Made by a program: the position numbers and the translations under genes. From Acidobacteriota bacterium (GTDB lineage Bacteria; Acidobacteriota; Blastocatellia; Chloracidobacteriales; Chloracidobacteriaceae): a stretch of 64,000 nucleotides of DNA. Below, piece after piece: positions 32,974 through 42,024 of this stretch (position 1 is the first letter of the stretch; every line of letters starts with the position of its first letter). Below the pieces are notes generated by a model. It was not told the DNA's origin and ran no database searches. It saw nothing but the letters and a program-made list of their open reading frames with translations. The stretch spans positions 17,482-81,481 of the forward strand of contig JACQXX010000043.1 in NCBI GenBank assembly GCA_016208495.1. Reading direction: 5' to 3'.

Positions 32974-33876
32974 TCAGGTTAAAACTGTCTGTTCCGATTC
33001 AGAGGCCAGGCGTTCTCGAAGTTGATCGGCAGCCAGTTGTAAACAGTGCCGCACGTCTTCATCCGACAAAACCGCCCGATGGGCATTGGATCGGACCTCA
33101 ACCGTGCAGGAAAACTCCCGTTCCGGGAGGTATACCTTAAAGCGTTGAGCCGCGACGGATGAGGCTTGAGTTTTTAGCGGTTCGGATTGTGCCTTTGATC
33201 CCTGATCCTTAATCCGCAAAAGCCATCGTTTGGCCGCTGGAACCTGCTGGTTGGAAGCCAGTCGGGAGAGTTGAAGCATTCCATTGAGCGTCGCTTCCGG
33301 GTTTTGCCGGCACAGCGCCAGGACTGCTTCACTCAGTTCAGCAATCCGAAGCCAGTTGGCCAGGGTGGTGCGTTTTAAGCCAACCACCCCTGCCGCATCT
33401 TTTGTGGTTGGCAGATTTTTTGAAAGATCGGCCAAGGCCAGGGCTTTATCCACGACGTGCAGGTCCTCGCGTTGGATATTTTCAATCAGCGCCAGTAATT
33501 TCAGCTCGGGTTCATTCACGGTTCGAACCATGAGCGGCACATGTTTGAGCCCAGCCTGGCGAGAAGCTGCCCACCGACGATGACCGGCAATCAAGGTATA
33601 ACTCCCATCTTCATTTGGGGTTCCAACCAGAGGTTGTAACAAGCCGTGTGCCTGGATACTGGAACTGAGTTCATCAAGCCGGTCTGCTGACATTTCGCGT
33701 CGAGGTTGAAAGGGATTTGGGCGGATTTGATCCAGATCAACCCAAATGACCTGTGGATTTTCAAGGATCTGCTGGGGTGGTTCGACGGGCATTGAGCCTG
33801 GTGGTGAGTCCTGGCTCATTTGGGAAAGTTGGGCCAGTCGTTCAGCCGAAACGCTCCAGCGCAATTTTTTAGCCAT
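32974..33876 (-). CDS. parB: ParB-family partition protein (system 2)
   Basis: 300 residues from ATG 33876, which overlaps the parA stop (33869) by 8 bp. The ParB N-terminal box is at about 50-120: QIRPNPFQPRREM, then LIAGHRRWAASRQAG and the CTP-binding region. A helix-turn-helix (DAAGVVGLKRTTLANWLRI) is central, and the C-terminal domain is probably for dimerisation. The family loads onto parS and clamps DNA. It forms an operon with the ParA at 33869-34714. I found no TGTTTCACGTGAAACA-type parS in the window. Confidence 0.9.
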   Translation of the reverse strand: MAKKLRWSVSAERLAQLSQMSQDSPPGSMPVEPPQQILENPQVIWVDLDQIRPNPFQPRREMSADRLDELSSSIQAHGLLQPLVGTPNEDGSYTLIAGHRRWAASRQAGLKHVPLMVRTVNEPELKLLALIENIQREDLHVVDKALALADLSKNLPTTKDAAGVVGLKRTTLANWLRIAELSEAVLALCRQNPEATLNGMLQLSRLASNQQVPAAKRWLLRIKDQGSKAQSEPLKTQASSVAAQRFKVYLPEREFSCTVEVRSNAHRAVLSDEDVRHCLQLAADQLRERLASESEQTVLT

Positions 33877-34714
33877 TGACCACCTCACTCAACGGACTGG
33901 GCACTTTGATTTGGTCAAAGAGCCTATCCGCCACAGCACTCACATCCTGGTTGGCGGCACATCTGGCATCATAGGCTTTGAGCGGCATTCCTTGCGTGCC
34001 GGCTTCGGCCACGCTGACGTAATCGCGAATGGCCGGAAACAACGGGTATCCAAACGAAGCACAAATCCGGTCGCGAAGTTCTTCCAGATGATGACGGTGC
34101 AAAACCAGTCGCGGGTTAAATATCGTGGGGACAACTCCCAAAACTTCAATCGTGGGCAGCCGCATATTGGTTCGTCGTTGTTGAACCTGCAAAATTTCGC
34201 GATGGACCTCGGCAAACGCAACCACAGCTTTTCCTTCAGGTTGAACCGGGATCAAAAGCGCATCCGCCGCCAGCAGCACCTGATGGGTGAGTTCAGCAAT
34301 TTTGGGAGGGCAATCAATCAAAATCAGATCATATTTAGCTTTGAGGCGGTCAAAAACACCCAGCAGGCGGGCCGGGTCGTGTTGTTGCGCCAGTACCCAT
34401 TCATCATCAATCAAGGTATGGTTGGCCAACCCGAGGTGGACTCCAAATTCTGACTGAATTCGGATCGGATCCCCTTTTGGTCCCCCACGCATGCAGATTG
34501 ATGACCAGAAGAGATCCGTCACGGGCCGTTCGGCGGGTGTTTCGCCAAAGAAAACCCCCAGCGTTCCCTGTGGATCAGCATCCACCAGCAATACTCGTGA
34601 CCCACGCCCGGCAAGTTCAAATCCCAGATCCCGAGTCAGGGTGGTTTTTCCGACACCTCCGGCTTGATTAAACACCGCTACTGTTTTGACACAATTGTTT
34701 TGTCCCTTTGTCAT
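33869..34714 (-). CDS. parA: ParA-family ATPase (system 2), signature lysine replaced
   Basis: 281 residues. The Walker A is QAGGVGKTT, so the first signature Lys of the ParA motif (KGGVGKT) is Ala while the catalytic GKT is kept; related proteins with NQAGG exist in other phyla, so this is a subfamily trait rather than a fault. Walker A' (LLVDADPQGTLG) and B (DLILIDCPPKIA) are intact. Its ParB is encoded with an 8-bp overlap. Two ParA systems in 6 kb suggest a plasmid-derived or multi-replicon origin for this segment. Confidence 0.9.
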   Translation of the reverse strand: MTKGQNNCVKTVAVFNQAGGVGKTTLTRDLGFELAGRGSRVLLVDADPQGTLGVFFGETPAERPVTDLFWSSICMRGGPKGDPIRIQSEFGVHLGLANHTLIDDEWVLAQQHDPARLLGVFDRLKAKYDLILIDCPPKIAELTHQVLLAADALLIPVQPEGKAVVAFAEVHREILQVQQRRTNMRLPTIEVLGVVPTIFNPRLVLHRHHLEELRDRICASFGYPLFPAIRDYVSVAEAGTQGMPLKAYDARCAANQDVSAVADRLFDQIKVPSPLSEVVNG

Positions 34715-34828
34715 GGTAAAACCGAAACGTAATTGAAGTGGATTGATTTCTCAGTTGGACCGAGGGCTTGAAACTAAACCGAATTGCCCGAGAACTCAAG
34801 CCATCCGAATTGTGGAGGATAAAGAATG

Positions 34829-34922
34829 CCGGTTTATAGTCAGTAGTCAGTAGTCAGTAGTTCCCTAAGTTCATTTGATTGAATTACTTGATTGTTTCAG
34901 GATGCGAGGCATCCACTTCAAA
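34829..34922. repeat. Dispersed element copy 2 (inverted)
   Basis: Reads CCGGTTTATAGTCAGTAG, two further AGTCAGT units, then TTTGATTGAATTACTTGATTG and a GGATGCGAGGCATCC end, the reverse of the copy at 42140. It opens the 605-bp gap after parA2. Confidence 0.65.
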
Positions 34923-34959
34923 ATTGGATAAAAAGATGAAAAAAAACAGGGAAAGTGAG

Positions 34960-35306
34960 ACAAGATGACAGAGTGACAGGGAGACAGGGTGACAAGGAGA
35001 CCGGGTGACAAGCTGACTGGGTGACAAGGTGACAAGGTGACAGGGTGACAAGGGGACCAGGTGACAAGGTGTCAGGGTGACAAGGTGACATCACTTCAGT
35101 TGAGACTTTTTAGTTTTTTGTGCAAATGGCTAGACTGGATTTTTTAGCTCGTTTTTAAGTTTAGATAAACTGTTTATATTCAATGCTTAATGACTAAAGA
35201 AAGAGCCAGTTACTTGGTTTTTCCAGGTTAAATTGACTGGTTACAGAAAAAATTGAACAGTCCTCATTTGTCACCTTGTCACTTTGTCACCCTATCTCCT
35301 TGTCAT
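34960..35306. repeat. TGACAAGG octamer array with an inverted copy
   Basis: About 14 octamers of TGACAAGG/TGACAGGG type (34960-35093), then an AT-rich 170 bp without a gene, then the complementary TTGTCACC/CTTGTCAC form (35268-35306). The inverted arms could pair over the spacer. Lies before the 3' end of the His-rich gene. Confidence 0.8.
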
Positions 35307-35319
35307 CAACGAAGGTCTT

Positions 35320-35643
35320 TTACTGCGTGGCCACCGCGCCATGGTCATCACAGTGATCACCGTGGATGTGGTGAAGCCGCCCATTGACCAGAAAATCCAT
35401 ATGATCGCCATGCGGAACCTGCAGGTGTCCGCAGCCATCGTGGTGGCATTCGCATTCAGTTGGAGCGCAGCTATCGGGATTGGTTTCGCTGACGGCGAGG
35501 GTGTGTTCGTCTACGTGGTCACCGTGGGCGTGGTGGAGGTGGCCATCGTGCAGATAATCAACATGGTCTTCGTGTTGAACGCGTACGTGGCCGCAATTTT
35601 CGGTATGAACGTGGGTGTGATCGTTGTGAACAGTACAGGACAT
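35320..35643 (-). CDS. His/Asp/Cys-rich metal-binding protein
   Basis: 107 residues with about 24 His. Two repeats of the plan C-GH-x-V-x-H-x-DH-x-DYL-x-DG-x-LHH-x-HGDH-x-D-x-H are visible (residues about 17-47 and 69-99). No signal peptide. Such proteins buffer zinc, cadmium or nickel. The metal-sensor ArsR/SmtB gene lies 49 bp upstream in the same direction, which supports metal-induced expression together. The biological metal is unproven. Confidence 0.85.
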   Translation of the reverse strand: MSCTVHNDHTHVHTENCGHVRVQHEDHVDYLHDGHLHHAHGDHVDEHTLAVSETNPDSCAPTECECHHDGCGHLQVPHGDHMDFLVNGRLHHIHGDHCDDHGAVATQ

Positions 35644-35692
35644 AGGAAATTCCTTTCTCTTTCGGGGTCGGTATTGAACGAGCGGAAGTCAA

Positions 35693-36052
35693 TCACCCGT
35701 GCTGGATGTGCTCCACTCCTTGTTTAAAAAGACTGCGAATGTGGTCATCAACCAGAACATAGAATGCATGCCGGCCATCTTTGCGAACCGTCACCAGTCG
35801 GAGCGTTCTGAGTAACCGCAACTGATGTGACACAGCGGATTGGGTCATTCCAAGCAACAGGCAAATTTCACCCACGCACATTTCCTTTTCAGCCAACAAA
35901 CTGATGATTCGCACGCGGGTGGGGTCAGCCAGAGCTTTAAAGAGTTCGGCGACCTGGAAGGCCGTGGTGCCATCCAGCAAGTAAACGGTTGAGTCTTTTA
36001 CCAGAGCGTCTCCGGCGTGTTCAGTCAGGCAGGAAGTGGAATGTTCGGGCAT
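35693..36052 (-). CDS. ArsR/SmtB-family metal-responsive repressor
   Basis: 119 residues with winged helix-turn-helix (CLLLGMTQSAVSHQLRLLRTL, about 64-84). The alpha-5 zinc site looks complete in SmtB style: D102, H104, H115, and H118 in place of the usual Glu. A CVGEIC (C59, C64) pair lies near the recognition helix and could form an alpha-3N-type site. It would release its operator upon zinc, cadmium or cobalt binding. A good palindromic operator lies directly upstream at 36067-36086. It likely controls the His-rich gene, itself and perhaps the pump genes. Confidence 0.92.
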   Translation of the reverse strand: MPEHSTSCLTEHAGDALVKDSTVYLLDGTTAFQVAELFKALADPTRVRIISLLAEKEMCVGEICLLLGMTQSAVSHQLRLLRTLRLVTVRKDGRHAFYVLVDDHIRSLFKQGVEHIQHG

Positions 36053-36066
36053 ATGAACCTTTCAAC

Positions 36067-36086
36067 ATATGAGCAAGTGTTCATAT
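36067..36086 (-). promoter_or_regulatory. SmtB-type operator ATATGAGCAAGTGTTCATAT
   Basis: A 9-2-9 palindrome with one mismatch; the half site TGTTCATAT matches the SmtB/ZiaR operator type. It starts 15 bp upstream of the repressor's ATG. Confidence 0.75.
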
Positions 36087-36201
36087 ATTAAGCAAGGATT
36101 TGGTTCTGTCAACCTTTATTTTTTTGGTGCTTCCCTGATACACAATGGTTATTCCTGCTTCTACCGAATTTTGTGTTGGAGACACATCAGAGAGTCAGGG
36201 A

Positions 36202-36274
36202 GTCAGTACCACCCGCGTCAGTGGGTGAGTCTGGTTGCTTTCAACTCCCACCCGCTCACGCAGGTGGTACTGAC
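36202..36274. repeat. Palindromic REP-like element
   Basis: TCAGTACCACCCGCGTCAG (36202-36220) and the following GTGGGTG pair with CACCCGCTCACGCAGGTGG (36248-36266) and TACTGAC. Arms are about 26 bp with 3 mismatches. Within the 366-bp gap 36053-36418, nothing else but the operator is seen. Confidence 0.75.
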
Positions 36275-36418
36275 AAGTCTTTCAACGGCTTGACACCAGT
36301 TGAATGGCCCGATTGTTTGTTTGAAGACAAGCTAAAGCTTGAACTCTGGGCTCATTTTGCGTAAGGTTTGCCCATTACATAAGCAGTTGTGCATATTTCA
36401 GCCGATTGGACAAGGCCC

Positions 36419-36805
36419 ATGTCGTTTCAGTCAGTCCACAAAATGCTGGCTTTCGCGTTCCTGCTCTGCGTCGGGTTTGACCTGATGATTGCGGATGTTT
36501 TATTTCCACATTGTGTGGGACATATCGAAGTGTGCGCTGACCAACATTCCACTCCGGCCCATCAGTCGCTGGATGAACCCGCTGCCTCCGCAACTAACCA
36601 GCCTGAGATGTATTCGGGAAACTATGTTGGGGATGACGATGCTGGCTGTGACCATTGTTGTTTTGGCTGTTGTTCACACATTACATCCACCACGGTCTTT
36701 ACCTTTGCCCGACCTGATATACCTCCGCTGGTTTTTGCTGCGGAGAGGGTTGTGCTGGGGTCTTCCCGGCTGCAGCGGTTGTTTCGCCCTCCAAAATCAC
36801 TCTGA
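36419..36805 (+). CDS. Small exported Cys/His-rich protein
   Basis: 128 residues from ATG 36419. An N-terminal hydrophobic stretch (MLAFAFLLCVGFDLMIADVL) acts as a signal or anchor. The rest has CVGHIEVCADQH and CDHCCFGCCSHI, a dense Cys/His cluster suited to metal binding, and a basic C-terminus (RLQRLFRPPKSL). It precedes the CzcB/CzcA-like genes in the same direction, so it probably belongs to the efflux system as a periplasmic metal-binding factor. I do not recognise a named family. Confidence 0.65.
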   Translation: MSFQSVHKMLAFAFLLCVGFDLMIADVLFPHCVGHIEVCADQHSTPAHQSLDEPAASATNQPEMYSGNYVGDDDAGCDHCCFGCCSHITSTTVFTFARPDIPPLVFAAERVVLGSSRLQRLFRPPKSL

Positions 36806-36872
36806 TTCAACAGACTCTTTGACCCATACAATTGTGTTTTGTTCCCCAATTCATCGGTTCCATCAAGCAATA

Positions 36873-36978
36873 ATACCAGGGTGTCGTCGGTAGCCAGTCG
36901 TCAGTAGCTCACTTCGGTTCAGTTGATTGAACTACTTGCCTGTCTTCGGATACGAGCCTTTCATTCCCAAAATGGTAT
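36873..36978. repeat. Dispersed element copy 3 (inverted), ends ATACCAG...TGGTAT
   Basis: 106 bp with the ends ATACCAGG (36873) and AAAATGGTAT (to 36978). Inner order: GTCAGTAG, GATTGAACTACTTG, CGAGCCTTTCATTCCC. It matches the 42140-42243 element in reverse. Confidence 0.7.
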
Positions 36979-37041
36979 TACTTTGAAGCGTGGAATTGTG
37001 TGAAGTTTGGGTTCCAGACCCACATTTCAGGAGAAGGTCCC

Positions 37042-38457
37042 ATGAACGTTGAACCAGAAATTGAAGATGGCCTCCGTCCGTTTAAGACGCCGGTTTTTTT
37101 GCGACCAGCTCTCTTTATTCCCCTTTGTTTTGTATTGGTTGCCGGAATTGTCGGGTTTATCTGGCTCCGGAGCGGCAACAAAAGTGCAACTCATACCGAT
37201 GACCATGCCGAATCAGAGCATCACGAAGCGGAAGTCATACTGTCACCTGAGGCGCTCCAGGCTGCCGGAATCACAATTGAGACTGTGGATTCAAAATCAA
37301 CTGCCGGGTTGATTCAGGTCACCGGATCGGTTGAGCCCAACCAACTGCAAACCCAGCAAGTTTCATCCCTTGTTTCCGGACGTCTGGATGAAGTTCTGGT
37401 GATACTCGGCAGTCGGGTCAAAACCGGCGATGTGCTCGCCAGGCTTTCGAGCCCATTGATTGCCGAAATGCACGGTAAATTGCACGAGGCTGAAACCCGG
37501 CTGGCCATTGCTCAGCGAACCTACGAACGTGTCCAACAAGTGGAAAATCGAGTTGGCGTGCTCCAGGCACGGGCCCGGCTCGATGAAGCGTCAATCAACC
37601 TGGATCGAACCCGCAAACTGGCTGATTCTGGAATTGTCGCTGGTCGAGATTTGACGGCGGCTGAAGCGGCTTACAAAACCGCAAAAGCCGAGTTCGATTT
37701 TCAAAGCAACATCAATCTCAATCGCGAAGTCCAGGAAGCCAAAGCAGCGGTTGAAACGGCTGAAGTGGATGTCGCCCATATGCGCGACAGCCTTAAAGCC
37801 CTTGGCGCGCCAGTGGTTGGCGAACATGGTGACCACCACGAAGATACCGCGCAGGTTACGATTCATTCTCCGCTGTCGGGCATCGTCACCGAACGGCTGG
37901 TCAACGCCGGGGTTGGCGTTGATCCGGGAAAGCCGATGTTTACGATTTCGAATCTGGCTTCTGTCTGGGTCATGGCCAGTGTGCCAGTGTCACAAATTGG
38001 AAAACTCAAACCCAACGACCCGGCGACGATTCGGACTCCCAATCCTGAAGATCAGCCGCTGACAGGTGCCATCAACTATCTTGATCCGCTCATCAATGAA
38101 AATACCCGCACGGCGTGGGTTCGAATCGAGGTCAACAACCCGAAAGAGACGTTACGGGTCGGAATGTTTGTCACCATTGAATTTAGAGTCAAACCTGACG
38201 CCAGTGCTTCCCCGCACAATGAAGTTGTCATACCAGCACAAGCGGTCCAACAGGTCGGTAACCAGGCAATAGTGTTTCTCCCGAAAGCCGATGAAGCTGG
38301 CGCCTTTGAAGTGCGTGAAGTCGAAATCAGCGAAGAATCAAACGGGTTGGTTCGCCTTCGAACTGGACTCCAGCACGGCGAAAAAATTGTCACCCAGGGC
38401 AGTTTCACGCTGAAAACCCAGTTGCTCAAAGGTGAAATGGGTGAGCACGATCACTGA
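37042..38457 (+). CDS. RND efflux periplasmic adaptor, CzcB/CusB type
   Basis: 471 residues from ATG 37042, chosen for GGAGAAGG 5 bp before it. Parts: cytoplasmic start, membrane helix about 18-40, a His/Glu-rich metal-binding loop (THTDDHAESEHHEAEV), barrel-sandwich hybrid with a long hairpin (about 125-235), beta-barrel (NLASVWVMASVPVSQIG) and membrane-proximal domain. A His-rich EHGDHHEDT insert and a GEHDH end also suggest metal contacts. It links the inner-membrane RND pump to an outer-membrane factor in metal export. The pump gene is next, 213 bp on. Confidence 0.9.
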   Translation: MNVEPEIEDGLRPFKTPVFLRPALFIPLCFVLVAGIVGFIWLRSGNKSATHTDDHAESEHHEAEVILSPEALQAAGITIETVDSKSTAGLIQVTGSVEPNQLQTQQVSSLVSGRLDEVLVILGSRVKTGDVLARLSSPLIAEMHGKLHEAETRLAIAQRTYERVQQVENRVGVLQARARLDEASINLDRTRKLADSGIVAGRDLTAAEAAYKTAKAEFDFQSNINLNREVQEAKAAVETAEVDVAHMRDSLKALGAPVVGEHGDHHEDTAQVTIHSPLSGIVTERLVNAGVGVDPGKPMFTISNLASVWVMASVPVSQIGKLKPNDPATIRTPNPEDQPLTGAINYLDPLINENTRTAWVRIEVNNPKETLRVGMFVTIEFRVKPDASASPHNEVVIPAQAVQQVGNQAIVFLPKADEAGAFEVREVEISEESNGLVRLRTGLQHGEKIVTQGSFTLKTQLLKGEMGEHDH

Positions 38458-38668
38458 GGGTTCAGGGTTCAGGGTTCAGGGTTTAAGGCTTCTGAAAGGA
38501 TGAAGCATGAAAAAAGTATCATATTACCTTGTCAGGGTTTTCGCTGCGTAGCAGTGGTTGAGTTGAGGCAGGTCGTTTACGGCCTGTTGCAAAATAAAAA
38601 AGCCCAAAAATTCCAAACCCCGAATCCCGAACCCTGAACCCTGAACCCCGAACCCCGAACCCTAAGAA
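38458..38668. repeat. Heptamer repeat spacer, inverted ends
   Basis: Three GGGTTCA units (38460-38482), about 130 bp without a gene, and six CCCTGAA/CCCCGAA units (38621-38662) in the complementary sense. It lies between adaptor and pump genes, which are otherwise an operon. Confidence 0.8.
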
Positions 38669-38670
38669 TT

Positions 38671-41600
38671 ATGATCAACACCATTATTCGATTTTCAGTC
38701 ACTCACCGCCTGCTGATTTGGTTGGTGGTGCTTCTGCTGGTCGGCGGCGGATGGTACAGCTTTCGTCGGTTGCCGATTGATGCCGTGCCGGATGTAACCA
38801 ACGTCCAGGTTCAAATTTTGACGGCGGCGCCGGCCCTGTCGCCACTCGAAGTCGAACGGCAAATTACATTCCCGGTTGAAATTACCATGACCGGTTTGCC
38901 GGATGTCGAAGAAATTCGCTCGGTCTCAAAATTTGGGTTGTCGGCGGTGACGGTCGTCTTTCACGACGGTGTCAATATTTACTTTGCCCGCCAACTGGTT
39001 TCAGAACGGCTGGCCCAGGCTCGCGAACAGATTCCACCAAACCTCGGTTCGCCGGAACTGGGCCCCATCACCACCGGCCTTGGCGAAGTGTATCAATATG
39101 AATTAAAAGCTGATCCAGGCAGCGATTATGACCCGACTTCGCTCCGAACGGTCCAGGATTGGATTGTTCGCCGCCAGTTGCTTGGCGTGCCAGGCATCAC
39201 CGAAGTCAACAGCTTCGGCGGGTTGGAAAAGCAATATCAGGTGCAGGTTGATCCGACCAAACTTCACGGTCTTGGGTTGACGCTACGTGATGTTTTGGAC
39301 GCGGTGGCCCGGAACAATGCCAATGTCGGCGGTGCCTATATCGAACATGGCGCGGAACAATATGTCATGCGGGGAATTGGATTAGTAAACAATTCAGCGG
39401 ATATCGCGGAAATCGTGATCAAGACCGGCCCCGAAGGCATCCCTATTTTTGTTCGAGACGTGGCCACGGTTGTCACGGGCGCCGTGGTTCGGCAGGGAGC
39501 GGTAACGGCTGACGGAGAAGGTGAAATCGTGTGCGGCATCACCTTGATGCTCAAAGGCGCCAATTCTCGAACCGTGGTCGAAGGTGTCAAAAACAAAGTG
39601 GAGCAGGTGAAAAAATCACTTCCCGAAGGCGTGTCCCTGATTCCCTTTTATGACCGGACGGAACTGGTGAACCGGACCCTGCGAACGGTCATCACCAATC
39701 TGGTCGAAGGCGCGCTGATTGTGATCCTGGTTCTGATTGTCCTCCTTGGAAACTGGCGTGGCGCCGTGCTGGTGGCGACTGTCATTCCGCTTTCGATGCT
39801 CTTTGCGGCCATTGGTATGAATGTATTCGGAGTTTCCGGAAATTTGATGAGCCTGGGTGCGATTGATTTTGGGCTGGTTGTGGATGGTGCGGTGATCATG
39901 GTTGAAAACGCCATTCGACGTATTGGCGAACGACAACACCAGCTTGGTCGGACGCTTTCAAAAGAGGAGCTCAAAGAAACAATTTGCTCGGCGGCGGCGG
40001 AAGTCCGCAAGGCGACGATGTATGGTGAATTGATTATTGCCGTGGTGTATTTGCCGATTCTCAGTCTGACCGGAATCGAAGGGAAAATGTTCCGCCCCAT
40101 GGCGATGACCGTCATTTTTGCTTTGGCCGGTGCGATGATTCTGTCGTTGACCTTTGTTCCGGCTGCCATGACACTGGTGTTTCGCGGCCCGGTTTCCGAG
40201 CGCGAAAGCGGGTTGATTGCTCTGGTGAAACGTCTGTATCACCCGACATTGGCCTGGGTATTGCAGTTCCGGTCGCAAACGCTCGCGGTGACAACCGGGC
40301 TGGTCGTGATTGCAGCGGTGGTTTTTCCATTGCTTGGAGCGGAATTCATTCCACGGCTGGATGAAGGTTCGCTGGCGATTCAGATACAGCAGCTTCCAAG
40401 CGTGTCTTTGACCCAATCCATCAAAACCACGACCGAGGTCGAGCGTGTGCTCAAAACGTTTCCTGAAGTGACGCGCGTCGTGTCAAAAACCGGTCGCGCT
40501 GAAGTTGCCACTGACCCGATGAGCATTGATTTCAGTGACCTGTATGTTGGACTTAAACCACCTTCGGAGTGGACCAGCGCCAAAACACGCGAAGCCCTGG
40601 TTTCCAAAATGGCGGCGGCACTCGAAAGCAAGGTGCCCAATGCCCAATTCAGTTTTTCTCAGCCGATTGAATTGCGTGTCTCCGAATTGATCTCCGGCGT
40701 GCGGTCGGATGTGGCCATCAAGTTGTTTGGTGATGACCTGGAAATCCTCAAGATCAAAGCTGATGAAATCGCTCGTGTTGTAAGTCGCATCCCTGGGGCG
40801 GCGGATGTCAAAGTCGAAGCAACTGCCGGGCTGCCGCAATTACAAATCATTCCCAATCGTCGGGAAATTGCCCGCCAGGGCATCAACGTTGAGGATGTCA
40901 ACACGCTGGTTGAATCCATCGTGGCCGGGAAAGAAGCCGGAGTCGTCTATGAAGGCGAACAGCGGTTTGGACTCGTCGTCAGGCTGGATGCCGCCGTCGG
41001 GCGCGACATTGATTCAATTAAAAATCTGCAAGTGACAGCCCCAAACGGTGCTCGTATTCGCCTGGCCGAACTGGCAACCGTGACCGTGGTTGAAGGCCCA
41101 GCCCAAATTTCACGCGAAGACACCCACCGCCGGATTAGCGTTGAACTCAACATTCGGGGACGCGATATCGCACGTTTCGTCGCCCAGGCCCAGGCTGAAC
41201 TTGATCGAAAAACTCAGCTTCCAGCCGGGTACTATGTGACCTGGGGCGGGCAATTTGAAAATTTGCAGCAGGCGTCCGAGCGATTGCTGATTGTGGTGCC
41301 AATCGCCATGTTTTTGATTCTTATCTTGTTGTTTGCCTCGTTTGGTTCGGTTTGGCAGGCGGTATTGATTTACACCGGAATTCCTTTTGCCGCCGTGGGC
41401 GGGGTGGTGGCGCTGTGGTTGCGTGGAATGCCCTTTTCAATCTCAGCCGGGGTCGGCTTTATTGCGCTTTTCGGAGTTGCCGTGTTGAACGGTCTGGTAC
41501 TGGTCAGCGCCATCAATCAGCTTCAGAAATCGGGACGGACACTGATTCAGGCCGTTCGGGAAGGTGCCGCCTCACGCCTGCGACCAGTGATGATGACCGC

Positions 41601-41757
41601 GCTTGTGGCCAGCCTTGGATTTTTACCAATGGCGCTGGCCACTTCTGCCGGCGCCGAAGTCCAGCGTCCGCTCGCCACCGTGGTGATTGGGGGGCTGATC
41701 ACGTCTACGTTATTGACCCTGGTGGTTTTACCGATGCTCTATGGATGGAAAAAATAG
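38671..41757 (+). CDS. Heavy-metal RND efflux pump, CzcA type
   Basis: 1028 residues, standard HME-RND length, with 12 membrane helices and two large periplasmic loops. The TM4 motif IDFGLVVDGAVIMVENAIRR places D399, D405 and E412, the charged residues of CzcA-type (divalent Zn/Co/Cd) pumps; CusA (Cu/Ag) lacks this DFG pattern. It exports metal from periplasm or cytoplasm across the envelope with proton energy. The adaptor is upstream; no outer-membrane factor gene is visible in the window. The zinc-type ArsR/SmtB sensor nearby fits divalent metal resistance. Confidence 0.95.
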   Translation: MINTIIRFSVTHRLLIWLVVLLLVGGGWYSFRRLPIDAVPDVTNVQVQILTAAPALSPLEVERQITFPVEITMTGLPDVEEIRSVSKFGLSAVTVVFHDGVNIYFARQLVSERLAQAREQIPPNLGSPELGPITTGLGEVYQYELKADPGSDYDPTSLRTVQDWIVRRQLLGVPGITEVNSFGGLEKQYQVQVDPTKLHGLGLTLRDVLDAVARNNANVGGAYIEHGAEQYVMRGIGLVNNSADIAEIVIKTGPEGIPIFVRDVATVVTGAVVRQGAVTADGEGEIVCGITLMLKGANSRTVVEGVKNKVEQVKKSLPEGVSLIPFYDRTELVNRTLRTVITNLVEGALIVILVLIVLLGNWRGAVLVATVIPLSMLFAAIGMNVFGVSGNLMSLGAIDFGLVVDGAVIMVENAIRRIGERQHQLGRTLSKEELKETICSAAAEVRKATMYGELIIAVVYLPILSLTGIEGKMFRPMAMTVIFALAGAMILSLTFVPAAMTLVFRGPVSERESGLIALVKRLYHPTLAWVLQFRSQTLAVTTGLVVIAAVVFPLLGAEFIPRLDEGSLAIQIQQLPSVSLTQSIKTTTEVERVLKTFPEVTRVVSKTGRAEVATDPMSIDFSDLYVGLKPPSEWTSAKTREALVSKMAAALESKVPNAQFSFSQPIELRVSELISGVRSDVAIKLFGDDLEILKIKADEIARVVSRIPGAADVKVEATAGLPQLQIIPNRREIARQGINVEDVNTLVESIVAGKEAGVVYEGEQRFGLVVRLDAAVGRDIDSIKNLQVTAPNGARIRLAELATVTVVEGPAQISREDTHRRISVELNIRGRDIARFVAQAQAELDRKTQLPAGYYVTWGGQFENLQQASERLLIVVPIAMFLILILLFASFGSVWQAVLIYTGIPFAAVGGVVALWLRGMPFSISAGVGFIALFGVAVLNGLVLVSAINQLQKSGRTLIQAVREGAASRLRPVMMTALVASLGFLPMALATSAGAEVQRPLATVVIGGLITSTLLTLVVLPMLYGWKK

Positions 41758-42024
41758 GGTTCAGGGTGTTCGACAGTATTTTCTTTTGTTCTTTTGAAAC
41801 TGGGTGTCCTGATGGTCATGAACACCAGGATAAGGGAACACCGTCCGATCTGGACAACGAGACAAGGCAACACAGTGAATCGCTTTATTTCCCTGCTCCC
41901 AACTGGAGGTGATTCAAACCTGTACCGCCTGGGCCGTGTCACCTTGTCTTGATCCCTCCTTCTCGTTGTCCCAAATGTACTCAACTTTCCGTACCCTGGC
42001 GCTTATGCTGAGTACAAGTCCTCA

